Source of the DNA: Bin87 sp965204905
GTDB lineage: Bacteria; Chloroflexota; Dehalococcoidia; Lucifugimonadales; UBA3495
Length of the DNA stretch: 64,000 nt
Reading direction: 5' to 3'
NCBI GenBank assembly: GCA_965204905.1
Contig: OZ242042.1
Location: 2,666,001 to 2,730,000, forward strand
The notes under the pieces were generated by a model. It made no database searches and was not told the origin of the DNA. It was given only the letters and a program-made list of their open reading frames with translations. A program made the position numbers and the translations under genes. Below, piece after piece: positions 14,690 to 21,927 of the stretch. Positions within the stretch are counted from its first letter, which is position 1. Each line of letters begins with the position of its first letter.

Positions 14690-15871
14690 ATGAATCCGCT
14701 CAACATCGGCCCCAACGTCCTGTCGTGGCTTCCCGCCGAGCAAATTGAGGACTCGGCGATGCAGCAGATTGAGAACCTCTCCCGGATGCCCTTTATCTTC
14801 AAGCACGTCGCGGTCATGCCCGACTGCCACTTCGGCATGGGCGCAACCGTAGGGTCGGTCATACCAACCAACCGCGCCATCATCCCCGCCGCCGTCGGCG
14901 TGGACATCGGCTGCGGCATGATCGCCGTCAAGACGCCGCTAACCCGCGAGGGCCTGCCCGAAGACCTTTCCGACATCCGCAAGGCCATCGAACACCAGGT
15001 GCCACTGTCGGCCGGCCACTACAACCGCAGCATCAAGAAGACCGCCAAGCCGCGCATCGAACAGCTGGAAGCCAAGGCCGCCGAGCTTGACCGGCTGGAC
15101 TTCTACGACAAGCTGGACAAGAACTGGCGCAAGCAGTTGGGTTCCCTGGGGTCAGGCAACCACTTCATCGAGGTGGTGCTCGACGAGGAGGGCTACGCCT
15201 GGGCGTTCCTGCACTCCGGTTCCCGGGGCGTGGGCAACCGCATCGCTGCCCACCACATCAAAATCGCCAAGGCGCTGATGGAGAAGTGGTACATCGACCT
15301 GCCCGACGCCGACCTCGCCTACCTGGTTGAGGATACGCCGGAGTTCGATGACTACATGAAAGACCTCGATTGGTCCCAGGAGTTCGCCCTGCTCAACCGC
15401 GAGGAGATGATGGAGCGCATCATCAGGCTCCTCCAGTACCGCTGCGGCGACTTTGAGCCGGTTGAGACCATCCAGTGCCACCACAACTTCACCCAGCGCG
15501 AGCATCACTTCGGCAAGAACATCCTGGTGTCCCGCAAGGGTGCCATTGAAGCGCGGGAAGGTCAGCTTGGCCTGATCCCCGGCTCCATGGGGACCCGCAG
15601 CTACGTCGTGCGCGGCAAGGGTAACGCGGCATCGTTCAACACCGCGCCTCATGGCGCCGGCCGCCGGCTCAGCCGCAACAAGGCGCGCAACGCCTTCACC
15701 ATGGACGATTTCGACCGGGACATGGAGGGCATTGAGGTCAACCGCTCCGAAGCGTTCCTGGACGAACTCCCCGGCGCTTACAAGGACATCGACCTGGTGA
15801 TGGAGCAGTCTGCCGGCCTGGTGGAAATCCTCCACACCTTCCGCCAAATCGTGAACGTCAAGGGCGCGTAG
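14690..15871 (+). CDS. rtcB: RtcB-family RNA ligase
   Basis: 393 residues with a strong AAAGGAGG site. Family motifs run in order: FKHVAVMPDCHFGMGATVGSV, AVGVDIGCGM (metal Cys), SLGSGNHFIEV, HSGSRGVGN, CHHNFTQREHH, PGSMGTRSYVV, and APHGAGRRLSR, which carries the His that is guanylylated. RtcB joins 2',3'-cyclic phosphate to 5'-OH RNA ends using GTP and Mn2+, in RNA repair or tRNA healing. It follows a candidate structured RNA and precedes a PIN-domain RNase-like pair, an RNA-centred neighbourhood. No archease or RtcR gene is visible. Confidence 0.9.
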   Translation: MNPLNIGPNVLSWLPAEQIEDSAMQQIENLSRMPFIFKHVAVMPDCHFGMGATVGSVIPTNRAIIPAAVGVDIGCGMIAVKTPLTREGLPEDLSDIRKAIEHQVPLSAGHYNRSIKKTAKPRIEQLEAKAAELDRLDFYDKLDKNWRKQLGSLGSGNHFIEVVLDEEGYAWAFLHSGSRGVGNRIAAHHIKIAKALMEKWYIDLPDADLAYLVEDTPEFDDYMKDLDWSQEFALLNREEMMERIIRLLQYRCGDFEPVETIQCHHNFTQREHHFGKNILVSRKGAIEAREGQLGLIPGSMGTRSYVVRGKGNAASFNTAPHGAGRRLSRNKARNAFTMDDFDRDMEGIEVNRSEAFLDELPGAYKDIDLVMEQSAGLVEILHTFRQIVNVKGA

Positions 15872-15913
15872 TCCAAACTATGCGCTCCCTCAACTTTGGA
15901 TATGGTGGCAACT

Positions 15914-16153
15914 ATGCCCGACGAACAACCCGCCAAGCAGCAAAAGCCGCGACCGCACGCTCACCTCACGGTCGAAGAACTGCGCCGACACGAGCACATT
16001 ACCGATGAAGAATGGTTCGACGAGCTCCGCGCCCGCGGCATTTTAGTGCCGGCCTATGATGGGCCACCAAAGAACGGTGGAGCTCCATTCCAAAAACTGA
16101 AAGGAACCCTGCCGCCCGGCGCACTGGAACGCTTCCTCAAAGAGCGAGGTTAG
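15914..16153 (+). CDS. Small hypothetical protein, possible antitoxin of the PIN gene
   Basis: 79 residues from the third in-frame start (ATG with GGTGG 5 bases upstream); TTG at 15896 and ATG at 15902 are alternatives. It is charged and soluble: a Lys/Pro/His-rich head, HLTVEELRRHEHITDEEWFDELRARGI, then a Gly/Pro-rich tail ending PPGALERFLKERG. I do not recognise a standard antitoxin fold. It ends 3 bases before the PIN gene start, which is the usual spacing of toxin-antitoxin pairs and the only reason to suggest that role. Confidence 0.55.
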   Translation: MPDEQPAKQQKPRPHAHLTVEELRRHEHITDEEWFDELRARGILVPAYDGPPKNGGAPFQKLKGTLPPGALERFLKERG

Positions 16154-16156
16154 CGA

Positions 16157-16555
16157 GTGCTTATCCTTTCTGACTTTGTGGCGGCCTATGTCGATTCATC
16201 AGCGGTCGTGGCTGTCGCCCGCGATGAACCGAATGCAGAGGCCGTGTCACGTCGTCTTGCAAATTTCAGGCCGTTGATTTCCTCAAACTTGCTTGAAGCT
16301 GAAGTGAGCGCAGTTTTCGCCCGTGAAGGGCGTGAACTCGAACCTGAATCGTTTGACAACATCGAGTGGGTACTCCCCACTCGTCCGCTAAATCCTGAAA
16401 TTGCCGCTGTTCTAAGAGCTGGCTACCTCCGGGGTGCCGATCTCTGGCACGTTGCCAACGCTCTTTATGCCGCTCGTACATTCCCTGGGCTTGCCTTCAT
16501 TACATTGGACCGACGACAACAAAGCGTCGCATCCGCCTTGGGATTTACAATCTGA
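16157..16555 (+). CDS. PIN-domain protein, VapC-like toxin
   Basis: 132 residues from GTG. The four acidic PIN residues are visible in order: Asp13 in AYVDSSAVV, Glu47 in SNLLEAEV, Asp95 in RGADLWHVA, and Asp118 in ITLDRRQ. These bind Mg2+/Mn2+ for RNA cleavage. VapC-type toxins typically cut tRNA or rRNA and are held by a small antitoxin encoded just upstream. The 79-residue gene ending 3 bases earlier is the candidate partner. Lying two genes after rtcB, it pairs an RNA-cutting with an RNA-sealing activity, though that link is inference. Confidence 0.78.
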   Translation: MLILSDFVAAYVDSSAVVAVARDEPNAEAVSRRLANFRPLISSNLLEAEVSAVFAREGRELEPESFDNIEWVLPTRPLNPEIAAVLRAGYLRGADLWHVANALYAARTFPGLAFITLDRRQQSVASALGFTI

Positions 16556-16590
16556 TCTGCCCCACGCTAGCCAACAATGAGGTGCCTGCC

Positions 16591-17964
16591 ATGCCCACCA
16601 TCGCCGAATACGTCTCCAACTATTCCGCCAACCTGCACTACGGCGACATCCCCGCCGAGACCGTCCACGACTTGAAGCGCATGACCATCGACACCATCGG
16701 TTGCGCCATCGGGGGCTACACGTCGGAGCCAAGCAAGATTGCCCGCGACCTGGCTGGCGAGGTCACCGGCCACCGCCGGCCCGTGACCGTCATCGGCAAC
16801 GGTCTTACCAGCAGTCCCGAGCTTGCCACCTTCGCCAACGGCGTGATGATCCGCTACCTGGACTTCAACGACGGCTACACCACCCTGGAATCCGGGCATC
16901 CCAGCGACAGCATCGCGGCTACGCTGGCCGGCGCGGAACTGGCCGGAGCCGGCGGCCGGCGCTTTATCACGGCCACCGCCGTCGCCTACGAAGCGTTCTG
17001 CCGCTTCGGCGACGCTTTCAACATCCGGGCGCTGGGATTCGACCACGTTACCAACGGGGCCATTGCCAGCTCGCTGGGCGCCGCCCGAGCCATGGGTCTC
17101 TCCATCGCCCAGACCGAGCAGGCGCTGAACCTGGGCATCACGCCCAACCTGGCCTTGGGGCAAACCCGCGTGGGCGAGCTATCCCACTGGAAGGGTTGCG
17201 CCTATGCCAACGCCAGCCGCAACGCTGTGTTCGCCGCCCTCCTGGCCGAGCGGGGACTCTCCGGCCCGGGACCCATATTCGAGGGCGAACTGGGCTTCTT
17301 CAACGCGGTCACCAAGGAGCCATACCAGCTTGAACCCTTTGGCGGCGATCAGGGTCAGCCGTTCAAGGTTCACGAATGCAACATCAAGCACTTTGCCCTG
17401 GGTTTGTACTCCCAGACCGTTGTGGAGGCCGCCCTGGCCGCGCGCCAACAAGTACCCGACTTCAACGAAGCCAACGTCGCCGGCGTCCACATCCGCACCC
17501 TCCAGAAGGCTATCGACATCATGGCCGGCGACGAGGAAAAGTACAATCCGAGAACCCGCGAGTCAGCCGACCACAGCATGCCCTACGCCACGGCCATCGC
17601 CCTGAAGCACAACACCCTTAACCAGACCCACTTCTCCGACGAACACATCAACGACCCCGCCATCGCCACCCTCATCGGCAGCACGCGCATCGAAGCGTCG
17701 GACGAGGCTGCCCGCCGGTTCCCCGACGCCATGCTGTGCAACCTGGACCTGCGGATGAGCAACGGCCAAACCTACAGCGCAGAGGTATCCCACTTCCGCG
17801 GCCACCATCGCAACCCGATGACCGACGCCGAGGTGGAAGCCAAGTTCCGCGGTCTGTGCGAAGACCTGCTCAGCCCCGATCAAACCGAAGAGCTGCTCGC
17901 CCGCCTCTGGCGCCTGGAGGAAGAGCAAGACATCAGCGCCCTGTTGCGCCTCACCCGCATCTGA
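16591..17964 (+). CDS. MmgE/PrpD family protein (second paralog)
   Basis: 457 residues from ATG preceded by GAGGTG; an in-frame GTG three codons earlier is less likely. Conserved blocks are TIDTIGCAIGGYTSEPSK, NGVMIRYLDFNDGY (residues ~83-96, the N-G-x-x-x-R-x-x-D-x-x-D block), HPSDSIAATLAGAELAG, and FKVHECNIKHFALGLYSQTVVEAAL. Compared with the copy at 7996 it is longer and clearly diverged, nearer to the 2-methylcitrate dehydratase-like branch. No methylcitrate-cycle partners flank it, so the substrate is undetermined. Confidence 0.87.
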   Translation: MPTIAEYVSNYSANLHYGDIPAETVHDLKRMTIDTIGCAIGGYTSEPSKIARDLAGEVTGHRRPVTVIGNGLTSSPELATFANGVMIRYLDFNDGYTTLESGHPSDSIAATLAGAELAGAGGRRFITATAVAYEAFCRFGDAFNIRALGFDHVTNGAIASSLGAARAMGLSIAQTEQALNLGITPNLALGQTRVGELSHWKGCAYANASRNAVFAALLAERGLSGPGPIFEGELGFFNAVTKEPYQLEPFGGDQGQPFKVHECNIKHFALGLYSQTVVEAALAARQQVPDFNEANVAGVHIRTLQKAIDIMAGDEEKYNPRTRESADHSMPYATAIALKHNTLNQTHFSDEHINDPAIATLIGSTRIEASDEAARRFPDAMLCNLDLRMSNGQTYSAEVSHFRGHHRNPMTDAEVEAKFRGLCEDLLSPDQTEELLARLWRLEEEQDISALLRLTRI

Positions 17965-17972
17965 CGAAAAAG

Positions 17973-18010
17973 CCCCTCTCCCCTTGTGGGAGAGGGGTTG
18001 GGGTGAGGGG
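17973..18010. repeat. Palindromic repeat, CCCTCTCCC family, copy 3
   Basis: CCCCTCTCCC (17973-17982) / GGGAGAGGGG (17988-17997), then TTGGGGTGAGGGG. It fills the gap between the convergent MmgE/PrpD and 18013 genes. Preceded by AAAAA on plus, so read on minus the hairpin is followed by a T-run and could terminate the minus-strand gene. Confidence 0.8.
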
Positions 18011-18012
18011 TA

Positions 18013-18438
18013 TCAAGCCCCGATTCGCGTACCGTCCGGGTACGTGTAGCCCACCCGGTCGCTGTACCCGCCGGCGGCCGGGAAAATCTGACGGTACAGG
18101 CCCCGCGCCCGGTTCTTCACCACCGCGCCGGCTGCGTCCTTGGTGGGCGTCGGCTTGGCGTTTTGGTCCTTGTAGAATTGGGATTGCAGCGGGCTGTCGT
18201 CCTCCATCTCCCAGATGCACAGGTAGCGCATGACGTTGTTGGCTTGCCCGTCCTCCGGGTCCAGCATGAACCGCCGCGCGCTGATGTAGCCGGGTATCGA
18301 CATCCGCTCCGGCAGGTGTTCCTCGTTGTACCACTTGTTGAACACCGCGTCGTCCGCCTCGTCCACCTCCATCATCACCACCAACACGGTGGTGCCAACC
18401 TGCTGCGTGCTTACCTTGCTGCCGTTCACGCTGGTCAT
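18013..18438 (-). CDS. Dimeric alpha/beta-barrel (EthD/DUF4286-like) hypothetical protein
   Basis: 141 residues from ATG with AAAGGAGC upstream. After a short Ser/Thr-rich head comes VLVVMMEVDEADDAVFNKWYNEEHLPERMSIPGY, the first beta strand plus the W-Y-x-E-E-H-L-P-E-R motif seen in EthD- and DUF4286-type ferredoxin-like proteins. Family members are small dimeric proteins, some acting in oxidative degradation, many unassigned. No neighbour explains its role. Confidence 0.6.
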   Translation of the reverse strand: MTSVNGSKVSTQQVGTTVLVVMMEVDEADDAVFNKWYNEEHLPERMSIPGYISARRFMLDPEDGQANNVMRYLCIWEMEDDSPLQSQFYKDQNAKPTPTKDAAGAVVKNRARGLYRQIFPAAGGYSDRVGYTYPDGTRIGA

Positions 18439-18456
18439 AATTTGCTCCTTTCGATC

Positions 18457-18834
18457 CTAACCGTCCTCAAGTTCCGTGATACTAACATTTCCGCCGTGCC
18501 TGAAATCCACCGACAGGTTATTCCCCCACAGCAGGCCGACGCCTAGTACTGATGATACTTCTGATTCCAGCACTATTATCTGACGCAATTCGTCCTGCCA
18601 CCGGATTGTTGCTGCGTAAGTGTTGAATGTCGTTGTGGAATTGTCACCGATTCTGTAATTGGAGCGATCCAGACGGGTTAGCCTCAAGCGGGCTATTACA
18701 GATCTCGGTAACGTCAGATCATCACTAAATCCCGTATCAATCCGCGCTTCTACAGCCCGTTCGCATCCATCGACATCTAAAATCGTCAAATTGACAATCG
18801 GCCATCTTGTCAAACTCACTGTGCCGCTAATCAT
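18457..18834 (-). CDS. Clan AA (retropepsin-like) aspartic protease
   Basis: 125 residues, the length of a single retropepsin-like domain that would act as a dimer. The active-site motif is ARIDTGFSDDLTLP with Asp33, followed by a beta-rich body and a late SVLGVGLLWGNNLSVDF, which matches the hydrophobic-hydrophobic-Gly block before the flap partner. The substrate is unknown. The start is 12 bases after the stop of the 86-residue gene at 18847, so they form a pair. A second, diverged single-domain retropepsin is at 58532. Confidence 0.75.
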   Translation of the reverse strand: MISGTVSLTRWPIVNLTILDVDGCERAVEARIDTGFSDDLTLPRSVIARLRLTRLDRSNYRIGDNSTTTFNTYAATIRWQDELRQIIVLESEVSSVLGVGLLWGNNLSVDFRHGGNVSITELEDG

Positions 18835-18846
18835 CTCAGCACTTCA

Positions 18847-19107
18847 TCAATCAACGTTTGTCCACTCGCCAGCCGCCGGATGACCGACGCGAACGGTGAA
18901 AACATCAGCGTCTGGCCTCCGCTCCAGCAAGCGCAGTGCGGCTTTCAAATGTGATTCGTCCAGTTCCCATTCCTCACTGTCAAGGTCAACCGATAGAAAG
19001 TGTCCAATGGGTTCCTCTACACCCTCGAGCGTCGGACGCACTTTACGCTCGTACACGGACTTCCCAAAAGCCTCAGCATCTTCAGGGCTTATTTCTCGTC
19101 GCGCCAT
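18847..19107 (-). CDS. Small acidic hypothetical protein paired with aspartic protease
   Basis: 86 residues from the ATG 6 bases after GGAGG (an ATG one codon earlier and a TTG two codons earlier are alternatives). It is rich in Glu/Asp with a central GHFLSVDLDSEEWELDESHLKAALRLLERRPDADVFTVRVG. No known domain is recognised. The short gap to the retropepsin-like gene and the shared strand suggest a two-gene module, possibly regulator and protease, but nothing in the sequence proves it. Confidence 0.6.
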   Translation of the reverse strand: MARREISPEDAEAFGKSVYERKVRPTLEGVEEPIGHFLSVDLDSEEWELDESHLKAALRLLERRPDADVFTVRVGHPAAGEWTNVD

Positions 19108-19155
19108 CATCAACCTCCGGTGCTGGTAAAATCAGGACTCCGTAACCGTTGGAAG

Positions 19156-20142
19156 TCATAATCTGCGGTAAATCTGCACGCGGTGGCGGTAGCAGTCGGC
19201 TACGAACACCAAGCCGTCATCGCTGACCGTTACCGCCGACGGCCGGTAGAACCGCCGCTTCAGTTCGATGTTCTGGGTTGCGGCATTCAGCTTTGCCTCG
19301 ATGTCGGGGTTGGCGTCCAGGAACGTCCGCGCCCACTTGGACGTGCCGGAGTGACCGATGAGCGTATCAATCACTCGGCCGCCGGCGTCCAGCGCCTGCA
19401 CCCGGTCATTCTGCCAGTCGCAAACGTAAATTCGCCCGTCGCCGTCAACCGTCAGCCCGTTGGGACGGGCGAACCCGTCGCCGCCATCCCGCCCATCGAA
19501 CTTTGTGATATACGCGCCGTCGGCATCGAATTTCTGTACGCGGTCGTTGCGCCAGTCGGTTACATACACGTCTCCCGTAGTATCCACCGCAACGCCCCAC
19601 GGCATCCGAAACTGCCCGGGTCTCTCGCCTTCTTCTCCCCAACCCGCCAGAAACTCTCCATCCGCACTAAATCGCTGCACCCGATGATTCAACGAGTCCA
19701 CTACCAGCAGCGACCCATCCGGCGCAAACGCTATCCCCGACGGGCGGTTCAACTGCCCAGGCTCCGCGCCGAATTCGCCCCAACGCCGCACAAACTCCCC
19801 TTCCGGTGTGAACACGCTGATTCGATGAGTATTCTCATCCGACAGGTACAGCAACCCGTCGGGGCCGAAACGGATTTCCGTGATCCAAATGAACTGTCCC
19901 GGCCCTTCGCCCCAATCGGAAAACTCCCCCACGTAGTCGCCGTCAAACGTGCATCGGGTGACCCTGACCCCCTCGGGTTGGTTGGGGTTGGCCCGGCTGC
20001 CCACGTAGAGCAGACCATCAGGTCCCAGGGCCAACGACACCGGCCCGCTGAAACCCGGCCCGCTACCTGAAAGCAGTCCGATCACATCATGGTACTGGTA
20101 CAGCCCCGCAACTGACAGCGGGTATTCAACAACCGTGGTCAT
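19156..20142 (-). CDS. NHL-repeat beta-propeller protein
   Basis: 328 residues without signal peptide. Five to six NHL-type blades are visible, each with the pattern G-(V/I)-A-x-(D)-x-x-G-x-(L/V)-(Y/V)-V-(A/T)-D-x-x-N-x-R-(V/I)-Q: examples are PSGIAFAPDGSLLVVDSLNHRVQRF, PWGVAVDTTGDVYVTDWRNDRVQKF, and PNGLTVDGDGRIYVCDWQNDRVQAL. Such propellers bind ligands or catalyse lactone or peptide-amide chemistry; the function here is unknown. The repeat at 20161 lies between it and the acyl-CoA dehydrogenase gene. Confidence 0.8.
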   Translation of the reverse strand: MTTVVEYPLSVAGLYQYHDVIGLLSGSGPGFSGPVSLALGPDGLLYVGSRANPNQPEGVRVTRCTFDGDYVGEFSDWGEGPGQFIWITEIRFGPDGLLYLSDENTHRISVFTPEGEFVRRWGEFGAEPGQLNRPSGIAFAPDGSLLVVDSLNHRVQRFSADGEFLAGWGEEGERPGQFRMPWGVAVDTTGDVYVTDWRNDRVQKFDADGAYITKFDGRDGGDGFARPNGLTVDGDGRIYVCDWQNDRVQALDAGGRVIDTLIGHSGTSKWARTFLDANPDIEAKLNAATQNIELKRRFYRPSAVTVSDDGLVFVADCYRHRVQIYRRL

Positions 20143-20160
20143 CGTAACCTCATACGCTAA

Positions 20161-20198
20161 CTCTCTCTCAACCGTGGGAGAGGGTTGGGGTGAGGGGG
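20161..20198. repeat. Palindromic repeat, CCCTCTCCC family, copy 4 (degenerate)
   Basis: CTCTCTC arm, AACCGT loop, GGGAGAGGG arm, then TTGGGGTGAGGG. The right half is conserved with copies 2 and 3, while the left arm has decayed. Confidence 0.65.
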
Positions 20199-20205
20199 CA
20201 ACCCC

Positions 20206-21414
20206 CTACGTCAACTCAATCGTAACCGCCGGCAGTCCGCACTCCAGCTTGCCGATGGTCTCCAGGCAGCGGTCATTGGCCGGCGGCATCACCGGACCCG
20301 ACAGGGCATCCCGCCGCAACCGCTCCAGCGGCGACGATTTCAACAATCCTCCGCCACCGGCCAAACGCATCGCGGCATCCGTTACCGACACTCCCACCTC
20401 AGCGCAATACTGCTTGGCCCGGTTCACCGCCAACACGGCGGCGGTCGCGTCGGCATTTCGGTCGGTTAAGGCGGCATCAACCAGCAGCAACCGCCCGGAC
20501 TGTATCGCCACTGACATCTCGCCGATGGCCTTCTGCGTCCCAGGGTGGTTTATGATCGCTTCACCCTCGGGCGTCCAGGTCTTCTCGTTCACGTAGTCCG
20601 TGATGTACCCGTAAGCCGCCTCGGCGATGCCCAGATACACTGCCGCGTAACCCAGCGAAAAACTGCCCCAGTCTGCGCTCAGGATCCGCCCGGGCGGCCC
20701 GAAGATGGCGTGTGCCTGGGCAACGGTGTTGTAGGCAATGGTGTGGCTCGACGTTGCGCGCATCCCTACCGCGTTCCACTGCCCGGTCACCTCAACGCCG
20801 CTCATGTCGCCGCGGATCATGGCCGAGATGATGCTGTCTGGGCCGCCTCCGCTGCCGGCCAGGATGCCGGTTACGAAGAAGTAGTCCGCCGCGTCCGCCA
20901 AGGAGCAGAAGTGTTTGGAGCCGGACACCCGGTACCCGCCGCCAGCCACAGGAGTGAACGTGGTTGACAGCACGAATCGTTCTCGCGCCGATGCTCCGGG
21001 TTCGCTGGTAATCGACGCGAACAGCTGGCCGTGGTCAACCGCCTCGCGAAAGTACCAGTTCTGCTGCCCCGGCGTCCCCAGTCCGCCGACGAACGACCCA
21101 AGCACGTTGGTGTGCATGGTCAGGGTCAGCCCGGTAGAGGCGCAGCCACGCGCCACCGCCAGGATGCACATGGCGTAGGTGAGGGGGTCAGCATCCAGGC
21201 CGCCGTATTCCGCCGGAACGCGCAGCGTCAGCAGCCCGGCTTCACGCAGGTCGGCGTAGTTTTCCGTGGGGAACTCTGCCGCCGCATCGTAGCTCGCCGC
21301 CCGCTCGGCGAAGCGCTCCTTCGCCAACCGGTCGGCCGTTTCAATCAGCTCGCAGTACTCGTCGCTCAACACGCGGGCTGCTGCAGATGGTATAAGTTCC
21401 AACTTGATGCTCAC
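20206..21414 (-). CDS. Acyl-CoA dehydrogenase family flavoprotein
   Basis: 402 residues from the GTG at VSIKLELIPS, preceded by AGAGGA; a start further upstream would overlap the preceding gene. The three-domain ACAD fold is evident: N-terminal helices (LRVPAEYGGLDADPLTYAM), a beta domain with FASITSEPGAS and a substrate-side MRATSSHTIAYNTV, and C-terminal helices (NRAKQYCAEVGVSVTDAAMRLAGGGGL). The catalytic-base Glu is not obvious, as in many distant ACADs and desulfurisation-type flavoproteins. It follows the DUF1800 and PaREP1-like genes with a 13-base gap. Confidence 0.8.
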   Translation of the reverse strand: MSIKLELIPSAAARVLSDEYCELIETADRLAKERFAERAASYDAAAEFPTENYADLREAGLLTLRVPAEYGGLDADPLTYAMCILAVARGCASTGLTLTMHTNVLGSFVGGLGTPGQQNWYFREAVDHGQLFASITSEPGASARERFVLSTTFTPVAGGGYRVSGSKHFCSLADAADYFFVTGILAGSGGGPDSIISAMIRGDMSGVEVTGQWNAVGMRATSSHTIAYNTVAQAHAIFGPPGRILSADWGSFSLGYAAVYLGIAEAAYGYITDYVNEKTWTPEGEAIINHPGTQKAIGEMSVAIQSGRLLLVDAALTDRNADATAAVLAVNRAKQYCAEVGVSVTDAAMRLAGGGGLLKSSPLERLRRDALSGPVMPPANDRCLETIGKLECGLPAVTIELT

Positions 21415-21427
21415 GGGCAGCGGTCCT

Positions 21428-21913
21428 CTACCGACGGTCCCCATCGAACAGCGATTGCAGCAGATCAACGGCTGCCATCACTTCTTCCACCGACCGCTCA
21501 ACTTCGTCGTTCAGGAGATGGTTCTCGTAAAAATGCTGGTGCAGGCTGTTGGCCAAATGAAACGCTTGACGCAGTTGGGCACCTGTCGGGGCATCTGCGC
21601 TGGCAGCCAACGAGTTCAACTGCTGTGCAACGCTCACCAGGTTGCCGTGAGTGGATACTCCAATCCCGTGCGCGGCGCTGATGCCTTTGACCGTCTGTGC
21701 GTAAGCGCCCCACGACTTTTCGGCGGCTTGCAGATAGTCGCCCTCGCTCAGGCATTTCTGCGCCACATTCCGGTAATGGGCCAGATTGCCGCCGTAGGTG
21801 GCGTTCTTTTGTATCGCTTCGTTGGATTCGAGCTCGTAACGCCGGCGGTCGCCACGCATTCCGTGGAGTATGGCGCCCTTAACTTGTTGCGGGGTAAAGA
21901 TCGGAACTGTCAT
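21428..21913 (-). CDS. PaREP1/HEPN-like helical protein
   Basis: 161 residues from ATG with AAGGA 7 bases upstream. Helical throughout, with CLSEGDYLQAAEKSWGAYAQTVKGISAAHGIGVSTHGNL, which resembles the PaREP1 pattern (E-G-D-x-x-Q-A-S/A-E-K-x-W-x-A ... H). PaREP1-like proteins are related to HEPN helical bundles and are otherwise uncharacterised. It is sandwiched between DUF1800 (14-base gap) and acyl-CoA dehydrogenase (13-base gap) in a tight operon. Similarity is from pattern reading only. Confidence 0.6.
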   Translation of the reverse strand: MTVPIFTPQQVKGAILHGMRGDRRRYELESNEAIQKNATYGGNLAHYRNVAQKCLSEGDYLQAAEKSWGAYAQTVKGISAAHGIGVSTHGNLVSVAQQLNSLAASADAPTGAQLRQAFHLANSLHQHFYENHLLNDEVERSVEEVMAAVDLLQSLFDGDRR

Positions 21914-21927
21914 GGAACATCCTTCCG

